DNA of 8,456 nt. Origin: Vulcanimicrobiota bacterium. GTDB lineage: Bacteria > Vulcanimicrobiota > Vulcanimicrobiia > Vulcanimicrobiales > Vulcanimicrobiaceae. Numbering within the stretch: the stretch's first letter is position 1; the number at the start of each line of letters is the position of its first letter. The DNA lies in NCBI GenBank assembly GCA_030043675.1, contig JASHXG010000271.1, forward strand, positions 1 to 8,456, given 5' to 3'. The translations under genes and the position numbers were made by a program. Below the pieces are notes generated by a model, which saw nothing but the letters and a program-made list of their open reading frames with translations, did no database searches and was not told the DNA's origin. Positions 1 through 7,109 of this stretch are shown here, piece by piece.

Positions 1-944
<944 letters not shown>

Positions 945-968
945 GGCCGCGCCTGTTTCGCTTCCGGC

Positions 969-2129
969 TTAGTCGAGCCTTCCCAGATGCGAGCGCGCGA
1001 TGACGAGCTGCTGGATCTCCGACGTGCCTTCATAAATTTCGGTGATCTTGGCGTCGCGGTAGTGGCGCTCGGCGGAGAACTCGGTGGTGTAGCCGTAGCC
1101 GCCGTGAATCTGCAGCGCTTGCGCGGCGTGTTTGCGCGCCGCCGTCGAAGCGAAGAGCTTGGCCTTGCTCGCAGCAATCGCAAACGGCTGCCCGGCGTCG
1201 GCGAGCGCCGCGGCGCGATAGGTGAGCATCCGCGCCGCATCGAGATCCGTCGACATCTGCGCGATCTTGAACGACACGCCTTCGAACGAGCCGATCGGTT
1301 TGCCGAAAGCGACGCGTTCTTTCGCGAAGGCCACCGATTCATCGAGACAGGCGGCCAGAATGCCGATCGCCTGGGCCGCGATGCCGATCCGTCCGGCGGT
1401 GAGCGCGCGCATCGCGTTGCCGAAGCCCGCGCCCTCCTCACCCAATCGCGACGAAAGCGCAACGGCGACGTCGTCGAACGCAAGATCGCACGTATTGCTG
1501 GTATGGATGCCGAGTTTTTCGGTGACCCGCTCGACCGAGATGCCCGGCGTCGCGGGGTCGATTAAGAAGGCGCTGACGCCTTTGGCTCCGTCGCCGCCGG
1601 TGCGAAACATCGCCATGATCACGCCGGCATAGCTGCCATTCGTGCACCATTGCTTGCGGCCGTTGAGCAGGTAACCGTCCGGCGTGCGGTTCGCCGGGGC
1701 GCGGATGTTGGCCGCATCCGAGCCGGCGTCCGATTCGGTCAGCGCAAAGCCGGCGATGACGTCGCCTGCGGCGAGCTCGCGCAGCCAGCGCGCCTTCTGC
1801 TCGTCGCTGCCCAAGCGCAGAATCGCCGAGCAAATCATCGTATGGACCGAGACGGTCACCGCCGTGCCGGCGTCGACGCGCGCCAGCTCCTCGATCGCGA
1901 GCGCATACGAGACGTAGTCGGCGCCGGCGCCGCCGTAGGCTTCGGGTACCAAGATGCCCATGATGCCCGCGTCGGTCAGCTTGCGATAAAGCTCGCGCGG
2001 AAAGACGTGATCGCGATCCCATTGCGCGACGAATGGAGCGATCTCACGCCGCGCGACCTCGGCCGCCAGCGCACCGATCGCGCGCTGCTCGCCGGTGAGC
2101 TCGAACTGCGCGCCCGTGGCTGCGATCAC
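969..2129 (-). CDS. Acyl-CoA dehydrogenase, short-chain/butyryl type (GTG start)
   Basis: A flavoenzyme that oxidises acyl-CoA to trans-2-enoyl-CoA, passing electrons to ETF; cytoplasmic. From the GTG at 2129 it is 386 residues, the usual family length. Visible motifs are FALTESDAGSD (128-138, FAD/substrate signature), the KQWCTNG stretch (159-165), GEEGAGF, the FAD-contacting GGYGYT (343-348) and IYEGTSEIQ (365-373). In that last motif Glu367 sits at the catalytic-base position of short-chain/butyryl-CoA dehydrogenases. The open frame extends to 2171, but that adds an arginine-rich stretch inside the thiolase gene. The GTG at 2129 overlaps the thiolase TGA (GTGA) and places family homology about ten residues later. 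It sits between thiolase and sucC, so it probably acts in the same acyl-CoA pathway. Substrate chain length or branching cannot be fixed from sequence. Confidence 0.93.
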   Translation of the reverse strand: MIAATGAQFELTGEQRAIGALAAEVARREIAPFVAQWDRDHVFPRELYRKLTDAGIMGILVPEAYGGAGADYVSYALAIEELARVDAGTAVTVSVHTMICSAILRLGSDEQKARWLRELAAGDVIAGFALTESDAGSDAANIRAPANRTPDGYLLNGRKQWCTNGSYAGVIMAMFRTGGDGAKGVSAFLIDPATPGISVERVTEKLGIHTSNTCDLAFDDVAVALSSRLGEEGAGFGNAMRALTAGRIGIAAQAIGILAACLDESVAFAKERVAFGKPIGSFEGVSFKIAQMSTDLDAARMLTYRAAALADAGQPFAIAASKAKLFASTAARKHAAQALQIHGGYGYTTEFSAERHYRDAKITEIYEGTSEIQQLVIARSHLGRLD

Positions 2130-3463
2130 ACGGCTATCAGGAGCGCGTCGCCTTGGCCGCCGCCCGAGCAAATCGAGGCGACGCCCAATCCGCCGCCGCG
2201 TTTGCGCAGCTGATTGATGACGGTCGCAATGATGCGCGCGCCCGATGCACCGATCGGGTGCCCCATCGCGACCGCGCCGCCGAACTGATTGATGGCGCTT
2301 TCGTCCAAACCGATGCGCCGCGCCGACGTGATGGCGACCGCGGAGAAGGCTTCGTTGATCTCCCAGACGGCGATATCGCTGCGCTGCAAACCATTGCGGT
2401 CGAGAAGCTTTTGCGCCGCCATCGCGGGCGTCAGACAGATGTAAGGCGAGTCCCAGGCGGCGGTCGCGTGATCGACGATCGTCGCCAGCGCTTCGCGTCC
2501 TTCCCGCGCGGCGTACTCGGCATCGGCTAGGATCAGCGCGCCGGCGCCGTCGTTGACGCCGGGAGCGTTGCCCGCAGTGATCGTTCCGTCGCGCTCGATC
2601 GGCTTGAGCTTGCCCAGCGCTTCCAGGCTCGCGTCGGCGCGCACGGCTTCGTCGCGATCGACGACGACGTGCGGCATGTCGCCGGTGACGAACGGCGCGT
2701 AGGATTCGTACTGAAGCGTAAACTCGGGACTGGGCTCGTGTTCCCAGAGTTGACCGGCCGCGCCGACCGCGGCGGGAACGCGCACGCTGCCGCGTTCGGG
2801 AAGTCGATCGACCACTACCTTGCCCTTGGCCTTGCTAGCGACTTTTACCGGAACGATTTCGTCCGCAAAGTGACCGGCGTCGTGCGCGCGAGCGGCGCGA
2901 TGATGGCTTTCGAGCGCGAAGCGGTCTTGCTCTTCGCGCGTCAAACCCAGCTCGGTTGCGACCTTGCTGCCCTGCGCGGCCATCGTCATCGGAAAGTATT
3001 GATCCCAGAGGCCATCATAAATCATCGCGTCGACGAGCGTTCCGTCACCGAACCGATACCCCCAGCGAGCGTCGCGCAGCAAATAGGGCGCGTTCGACAT
3101 CGATTCCATGCCGCCGGCCGCCACGACCCGGTTCGCTCCGGCATTGATCGAACGCATCGCGTTGACGACCGCCAGCAAACCCGACGCGCAAACTTTGTTC
3201 ACGGTCTCGGCCGTGACCGTTTTGGCGAGTCCGGACTTAAAAACGACTTGCCGGGCCGGATTCTGGCCGACGCCGGCTTGGACGACTTCGCCGAAGATCG
3301 CATGTTCGATCTCGGAAGGATCAAGTTTGGCGCGGTCGATCGCGGCGGTCAACGCGACCGCACCGAGACTGGTCGCCGACAGCGGAGCGAGTGCTCCCCC
3401 GAGCTTGCCGAACGGCGTGCGCGCCATCGACAGCACGACCGTCTTGGAATTCTGCAGAGTCAT
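2126..3463 (-). CDS. Thiolase (acetyl-CoA C-acyltransferase) with extra internal segment
   Basis: A thiolase II/acyltransferase-type enzyme that condenses or cleaves (3-keto)acyl-CoA with CoA; cytoplasmic. All catalytic elements are present: the nucleophile Cys92 in NKVCASGL, Asn370-Glu371 in INEAFSAVA, His402 in GHPIGASGAR and Cys432 in CSGGGQGDA. SMSNAPYLLR (121-130) is also typical. At 445 residues it is about 50 longer than ordinary biosynthetic thiolases. The excess maps to about residues 221-268, between KGKVVVD and the conserved DASLEALGKLKP stretch. The start at 3463 yields a normal N-terminus (TVVLSMARTPFGK), but no good Shine-Dalgarno precedes it and a GC-rich hairpin ends 8 bases upstream. 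The stop overlaps the acyl-CoA dehydrogenase start. Acetoacetyl-CoA thiolase and longer-chain 3-ketoacyl-CoA thiolase are both possible, so no gene symbol is given. Confidence 0.93.
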   Translation of the reverse strand: MTLQNSKTVVLSMARTPFGKLGGALAPLSATSLGAVALTAAIDRAKLDPSEIEHAIFGEVVQAGVGQNPARQVVFKSGLAKTVTAETVNKVCASGLLAVVNAMRSINAGANRVVAAGGMESMSNAPYLLRDARWGYRFGDGTLVDAMIYDGLWDQYFPMTMAAQGSKVATELGLTREEQDRFALESHHRAARAHDAGHFADEIVPVKVASKAKGKVVVDRLPERGSVRVPAAVGAAGQLWEHEPSPEFTLQYESYAPFVTGDMPHVVVDRDEAVRADASLEALGKLKPIERDGTITAGNAPGVNDGAGALILADAEYAAREGREALATIVDHATAAWDSPYICLTPAMAAQKLLDRNGLQRSDIAVWEINEAFSAVAITSARRIGLDESAINQFGGAVAMGHPIGASGARIIATVINQLRKRGGGLGVASICSGGGQGDALLIAV

Positions 3464-3471
3464 AGCGCGTC

Positions 3472-3498
3472 GGACTTCGCCCGCGCGGGCGGCCGTCC
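3472..3498 (-). promoter_or_regulatory. GC-rich hairpin before the thiolase start
   Basis: The 51-base gap between the phosphoesterase stop and the thiolase ATG holds a 14-base perfect palindrome, CGCCCGCGCGGGCG (3478-3491), flanked by a second arm pair GGAC (3472-3475) and GTCC (3495-3498). As RNA on the minus strand it would fold into a stable stem ending 8 bases before the ATG. There is no T-run after it, so a classical intrinsic terminator is unlikely. It could be a translational control hairpin, a transcription-factor site, or chance in GC-rich DNA. The dyad is seen directly; any function is inference. Confidence 0.4.
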
Positions 3499-3514
3499 TT
3501 GCCCTAGCAGGCCG

Positions 3515-4882
3515 TCACTGGTCGTCGGGGGGCTGAAGCGACGGCGGGCGGGTGAGGAAGTAGGAAGGTTCGAGGCTAGCCGCGATCGGTTGAAACGGCG
3601 CGGGCTTCTGCTTAAAGTCGAAGCTATCGCTGATGCTATTGGCGCGCACGTCGCTATAACCGCTGCCGCGTCCCAACGATGCAAGCGACGGAAGCCCGAA
3701 CGCCTCTTCAACGAACTTGAGAATGCTGCCGAACTCGTAGTCGGTGTGCGACACGTAGCCGTGCTTCGCGTAGGGCGAGATGATGATGCAAGGCACACGG
3801 ATCCCCAACCCGCGGAAGTCGGGCTGCGGCGGCGGCACGCTATCGTACCAGCCGCCCCAATCGTCCCATACGACGACGATCGCCGACGATTTCCAATACG
3901 GGCTCTCGCCGATTGCGTTGACGACGGAGGCGACCCACGACGGCCCGCTGGTGCCCTCGCCCGGATGATCCGAATCGGCAGCGTCCGGAATCACCCAGGA
4001 CACGTCCCGCAACTTTCCATCGGCGGCGTCTTGCAGTACGCGCGACGGCGGCGAGATCACGTCGCGCGTCCAGTCGCGGCCGTGACGCACGCTCGCGATG
4101 GCATCGAACTCCGACCATACCCTTCCGCCGGCATCGGCGATCGCAGGCGCATAGTACGCCCACGAGATGCCGGCGTCGTCGAGCGTATCGGCCATCGTTC
4201 CGAACTGCGTAAAGCACGGGAACGGTCCGCCGTTCACGATCTCCTGACGCGTCGACTCGAGGACCGAAGTCTTCGTTCCGGACGGCGCGTCGCAACCCCA
4301 CGGCTCCGCATCGGGCGTGTCGACCTCGGATAGGAGCACTGCGAGATTGGTAGTGCTTGCAATGAGATCCAGATGGGCGGTGAAGCTCCCGCCGAACATC
4401 GTCGGAAACATGTGATCGGCTAGAACGTAGCGTTTTGCCATCGTCCAGTACGGCTCGATGTACTTTTGCTCGACGTACTGGTAAGCATAGGTTCCGGCCT
4501 GCTGGCCCGGGCCAATTGGATTCTCATCGAAGCGATCCATTCGCCCCGAGTCCCAATCGTTGACCGCGTCGCCAAAGCCGTGCGAGATATTGATCCCCGG
4601 CATGCCCATCGGACGCAGTGCCACCTTGGTGCCGTCGTGCGTGTAACCGTACGTCGCGTATTGTGCACCTTTGAAGCCGTGGAAGAAATTATCGAAGCTG
4701 CGATTCTCCTGCACGATGATGACGACGTGCTTGATGTGCCGGCGAACCACGCGCGGGGGCGGCGTCACCGGCGGGGCGCCGCCGGGCGGAGATATCAACG
4801 GAGCCTGCGGCGGCCTGGCTCCCGAACACGCGACCAGCGCAATCACGACCAGCCCGAGGGTCAACGTGCCGCGTGCGATCAA
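3515..4882 (-). CDS. Lipoprotein phosphoesterase, phospholipase C/acid phosphatase (AcpA) family
   Basis: A member of the phosphoesterase family (Pfam PF04185 type; alkaline-phosphatase fold) that hydrolyses phosphomonoesters or phospholipid headgroups using bound metal. From the TTG at 4882 it is 455 residues. Residues 1-18 form a lipoprotein signal peptide with lipobox LVAC (Cys19), followed by a Pro-rich linker (24-45), so it should be membrane-anchored and exported. The catalytic core begins IKHVVIIVQENRSFDNFF. Glu59 and Asn60 match the family metal ligands, Ser166 in FGGSFTAH sits at the expected nucleophile position, and Asp340-Asp341 in VVVWDDWGGWYDSVPPP match the C-terminal metal site. 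SPYAKHGYVSHTDYE (369-383) is also typical. Position 348 is Ser where YDHV is common. TTG overlaps the CDF stop (TTGA), implying coupling. The open frame reaches 5851, but that part only shadows the CDF gene. Substrate is unknown. Confidence 0.88.
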   Translation of the reverse strand: MIARGTLTLGLVVIALVACSGARPPQAPLISPPGGAPPVTPPPRVVRRHIKHVVIIVQENRSFDNFFHGFKGAQYATYGYTHDGTKVALRPMGMPGINISHGFGDAVNDWDSGRMDRFDENPIGPGQQAGTYAYQYVEQKYIEPYWTMAKRYVLADHMFPTMFGGSFTAHLDLIASTTNLAVLLSEVDTPDAEPWGCDAPSGTKTSVLESTRQEIVNGGPFPCFTQFGTMADTLDDAGISWAYYAPAIADAGGRVWSEFDAIASVRHGRDWTRDVISPPSRVLQDAADGKLRDVSWVIPDAADSDHPGEGTSGPSWVASVVNAIGESPYWKSSAIVVVWDDWGGWYDSVPPPQPDFRGLGIRVPCIIISPYAKHGYVSHTDYEFGSILKFVEEAFGLPSLASLGRGSGYSDVRANSISDSFDFKQKPAPFQPIAASLEPSYFLTRPPSLQPPDDQ

Positions 4883-5742
4883 TGCCGTACCACCACCGGG
4901 CAGTCGTCGCACTCGAACTGAATGGTGACGTGCGCGATTCCGAAGTGCTCTTGCAGGCACGTGTCGATCTCGCGCAATACGTCCGTCGCTTGACTCAAGC
5001 GCCGGTCGTCGAGCAGCACGTGCGCCGAGAGCGCATGCGATCCGCTCCCGATCGACCAAACGTGCAAGTCGTGAACGCCGGCGACGCCGCCGACCTGCTC
5101 GATGTGCTTGGTAAGGTCGGCGGAATCGACATTCTCCGGAGCGCTTTCGAGCAGCACGTTGGTCGCGTCGCGCAGCACGCGGACGACGCCGGCCACGATG
5201 ATCGCGGCGACGAACAGCGAGAGGAGCGGATCGATCCAAGCGGCGTGCGTCAGCCAGATGATGATGCCGCCTGCGATCACCGCCAGCGCGCCGAGCGCAT
5301 CGCCCAGCACGTGGTAGAGCGCGGCGCGCACGTTCAAGTCGTGCTTCCCTTCGGGTTTGAGCAGGCTGCCGACCCCGACATTTACGGCCAGACCGATCGC
5401 GGCGATGAGGGTCATCGTCGCCGCATGCGGCTCGACGGGCGCCGCGAAACGCCGGATCGCGAAATAGACGATCGCGACCGTCGCGACCAGCAGCAACGTG
5501 CCGTTGACGAGCGCGCCGAGGACTTCGACGCGTCCATAGCCGAAGGTCCGGCGCCGATCGGCCGGCAGCGTCGCGCCGATTGACGCGGCCAATGCCAATG
5601 CCAGCGCGAAAACGTCCATGCAGACGTGGACGGCATCGCTGATCAACGCAAGGCTGCCTGAGAGCGCGCCCCCCGCGAACTCGAGCACGGCGACCAGCGC
5701 GGTGGCGATCAGTGCCAGCAGCAGGCGCGTGCGAACCGCCAT
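4879..5742 (-). CDS. Cation diffusion facilitator (Zn2+-type) efflux protein
   Basis: An inner-membrane proton-coupled exporter of zinc or a similar divalent metal (CDF family; CzcD/ZitB/YiiP relatives). It has 287 residues with six predicted helices (about 7-28, 30-54, 72-93, 107-127, 144-163, 171-189) and a cytoplasmic C-terminal domain (about 195-287). The transport site is complete: His39-x3-Asp43 in helix 2 (DAVHVCMD) and His144-x3-Asp148 in helix 5 (HVLGD), the HD-HD pattern associated with zinc. The C-terminal domain has HDLHVW (224-229) and HVTIQFECDDC (271-281), both usual in the family. The loop between helices 4 and 5 is short and not His-rich. It starts 12 bases after the methyltransferase-like stop and overlaps the phosphoesterase start, so it is the middle gene of a probable three-gene operon. 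The metal is inferred from the motif, not proven. Confidence 0.93.
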   Translation of the reverse strand: MAVRTRLLLALIATALVAVLEFAGGALSGSLALISDAVHVCMDVFALALALAASIGATLPADRRRTFGYGRVEVLGALVNGTLLLVATVAIVYFAIRRFAAPVEPHAATMTLIAAIGLAVNVGVGSLLKPEGKHDLNVRAALYHVLGDALGALAVIAGGIIIWLTHAAWIDPLLSLFVAAIIVAGVVRVLRDATNVLLESAPENVDSADLTKHIEQVGGVAGVHDLHVWSIGSGSHALSAHVLLDDRRLSQATDVLREIDTCLQEHFGIAHVTIQFECDDCPVVVRH

Positions 5743-5750
5743 CGCTCCGG

Positions 5751-5756
5751 CTTCCT
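5751..5756 (-). promoter_or_regulatory. Ribosome binding site of the CDF gene
   Basis: AGGAAG on the minus strand lies 8 bases before the ATG at 5742. Its first two bases belong to the TAG stop codon of the upstream gene (5755-5757), so termination of one gene and initiation of the next share bases, which suits translational coupling. It is the clearest Shine-Dalgarno sequence in the window. Confidence 0.6.
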
Positions 5757-6354
5757 ACGCCCGCAGCGCCCGCAGCGCCAGGGCCGCCAGCATCGCGCCA
5801 AACGTGAGGAACGTCGTTCTTTCGGCCGCCGCGATGACGTCCGAATGCCATTCACCGGTGCCGTCGGGCATCGGCTCCAACTGCGGAACGATCGGCGGCA
5901 CGCGTTCGCAATAACGCTCGAACTCTTGGCCGAATTTCGAACGCAAAAAAGCTTCCTCGTGCGGAACGATCGTGGCGTAGACCGCAGCCATCGCGGCCAG
6001 CGAGCCGAGGACGAGCGCGCAGCGGACGAGCGGCGCGTTCTTTCCGGTAAACGCGACCGCAAAGCCGGTTGCGGTAATGAAGTTGCCGAGATAGAGCGGG
6101 TTGCGTACGTATGCGTACGGACCGCCGGTGATGAGCTTCGGTGCCTCGACGGCGTCGTTACGCGTGGTCACGCCGGAGTATCCCACGGCCCAGCAACGCA
6201 ACAGTTCGCCGGCAATCGCCAGCGGCAATCCGGCCGTGATGCTCGATGCGCTCGGCCGGCCGAAAGCGGCCAACGCCAATGCCGGTACGGCAAGCAGCGC
6301 CCCGCGGTTCTTGAAGACGAATGCCGCAAGCGAATCGTCACTCGGTTCGTCCAT
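5755..6354 (-). CDS. Isoprenylcysteine carboxyl methyltransferase/phospholipid methyltransferase-like membrane protein
   Basis: An integral membrane SAM-dependent methyltransferase of the ICMT/PEMT-like superfamily. From the ATG at 6354 it has 199 residues with several hydrophobic segments (about 17-32, 38-58, 90-104, 109-129 and 181-196). The signature GGPYAYVRNPLYLG (77-90) and the later PHEEAFL...FERYCERVPP (131-154) match the family's SAM-binding C-terminal region. Bacteria generally lack prenylated CaaX proteins, so the true substrate (a lipid, isoprenoid or small molecule) is unknown. The open frame extends to an ATG at 6468, but that start overlaps the divergent HAD gene and adds a non-conserved soluble stretch. 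The chosen start gives a short polar leader before the first hydrophobic segment. No clear Shine-Dalgarno was seen. It is first in a probable operon with the CDF exporter and lipoprotein phosphoesterase. Confidence 0.85.
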   Translation of the reverse strand: MDEPSDDSLAAFVFKNRGALLAVPALALAAFGRPSASSITAGLPLAIAGELLRCWAVGYSGVTTRNDAVEAPKLITGGPYAYVRNPLYLGNFITATGFAVAFTGKNAPLVRCALVLGSLAAMAAVYATIVPHEEAFLRSKFGQEFERYCERVPPIVPQLEPMPDGTGEWHSDVIAAAERTTFLTFGAMLAALALRALRA

Positions 6355-6397
6355 AAGGTGCGCGTCAATCTTACCCGCGCTTCCACCGGGCCCCTTT

Positions 6398-6428
6398 GCG
6401 CAGATCTCCTGCGGGAGGATAGCTGCGC
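6398..6428. promoter_or_regulatory. Inverted repeat in the divergent intergenic region
   Basis: The 101-base region between the divergent methyltransferase-like and HAD genes (6355-6455) contains a dyad. The outer arms are GCGCAG (6398-6403) and CTGCGC (6423-6428). Inside, ATCTCC (6404-6409) pairs with GGAG-AT (6414-6420, one bulged G) around a TGCG loop. That makes 12 base pairs in 31 bases, with a further two-base bulge. It ends 27 bases before the HAD ATG and lies 43 bases before the opposite ATG. It could be a shared operator, a leader hairpin, or coincidental. Weak hexamers resembling -35 and -10 elements overlap it (6396-6401 and 6418-6423) but are not convincing. Confidence 0.45.
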
Positions 6429-6455
6429 GGGCATCGGTAACGGGCCCAGCCACAG

Positions 6456-7109
6456 ATGAGCGCCTCATCGCATAGCAACACGATTTTCTTGGACCTCGAC
6501 GGGCCGATCCTCGAATGCAAGATGCGACACTACGCCTGCTATCTCGACCTCTGCCGCAGCCGCGAGCTCCATCCGTTGGCGCGTGAGGAGTACTGGGAGC
6601 TCAAGCGGCAACGCGTAAAGGGTACGACGCTCTTCCAGCGCAGCGGCGCCGGCGGTGACGGCAGCGACCTGATGCGCTCGTGGATCGCTCTCGTCGAGCA
6701 ACCGGGGTATCTGGCGCTCGATGCGGTGCACCCCTGGGTTTTCGACGTTCTTTCGTCATGGGTCGCAGGCGGAGCGCGCCTCTGTCTGGCGACGCTGCGC
6801 AGCAACGTCGCGGGTCTCCACGCGGAACTCGAGAGTTTGGGGCTGCGGCGCTTCTTCGAGCGTGTCGTCGTCTCCGACTCGGCGCTCGGCGGCGAAGGAA
6901 AGGCGGCAGCCGCCGCCGCCAGCGGCATCGATCCGCACGCGTCGGTGTGGGTCGGCGATACCGAAGTCGATGCGGTTGCCGCGAACGCCGTCGGCTCACG
7001 GCTCTACCTCGTAACGTGCGGCATTCGCACCGAGGAGTATCTGCGCTCGCTTCGCGCCGGGGAGGTCGTGAGCGATCTGCGCGCCGTGCGCGATCGCTTA
7101 TCGAATTGA
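6456..7109 (+). CDS. HAD-superfamily hydrolase (probable phosphatase)
   Basis: A cytoplasmic haloacid-dehalogenase-fold enzyme, probably a small-molecule phosphatase. Over 217 residues it shows the four HAD motifs: motif I FLDLDGPIL with nucleophile Asp13 and acid/base Asp15, motif II around LATLRSN (Thr113), motif III Lys149 in GEGKAAA, and motif IV WVGDTEVDAVAA (Asp168, Asp172). A mostly helical insert at about residues 20-100 is a C1-type cap, as in phosphoglycolate phosphatase relatives. Motif I has Pro where DxDGT is usual. It is the only plus-strand gene here. It diverges from the membrane module and converges on rmd, with a 12-base overlap of the coding ends. The start at 6456 has no good Shine-Dalgarno, but it places the motif I aspartate at the usual residue 13. 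The neighbouring nucleotide-sugar genes hint at a sugar phosphate substrate, but this is only inference. Confidence 0.88.
   Translation: MSASSHSNTIFLDLDGPILECKMRHYACYLDLCRSRELHPLAREEYWELKRQRVKGTTLFQRSGAGGDGSDLMRSWIALVEQPGYLALDAVHPWVFDVLSSWVAGGARLCLATLRSNVAGLHAELESLGLRRFFERVVVSDSALGGEGKAAAAAASGIDPHASVWVGDTEVDAVAANAVGSRLYLVTCGIRTEEYLRSLRAGEVVSDLRAVRDRLSN

Noticed and set aside
2130..2171. Upstream start for the acyl-CoA dehydrogenase at 2171
   Set aside because: It adds 14 mostly Arg/Pro residues inside thiolase coding sequence and lies before the region of family homology.
3478..3491. Intrinsic terminator after the phosphoesterase gene
   Set aside because: The stem is GC-rich but no T-run follows on either strand, so it is reported only as a hairpin of unknown role.
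2669..4333. A 554-codon plus-strand open frame opposite thiolase and phosphoesterase
   Set aside because: The translation is Arg-, Asp- and His-rich with no recognisable motif, spans two well-supported minus-strand genes and their gap, and is explained by high GC with few stops.
4883..5851. N-terminal extension of the phosphoesterase to 5851
   Set aside because: These 323 codons are an out-of-frame copy of the CDF gene, Arg-rich and motif-free. The lipoprotein signal begins at 4882.
6103..6119. Direct repeat GCGTACG-TAT-GCGTACG
   Set aside because: It encodes the conserved YAYVR part of the methyltransferase-like signature, so it is explained by coding constraint.
6396..6423. Sigma-70-like promoter TTGCGC, 16 bases, GATAGC for the HAD gene
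   Set aside because: Match and spacing are weak, and it overlaps the inverted repeat. It is not better than chance in this composition.
6355..6468. Upstream start for the methyltransferase-like gene at 6468
   Set aside because: It would overlap the divergent HAD start and add 38 non-conserved residues. The 6354 ATG fits the membrane topology better.
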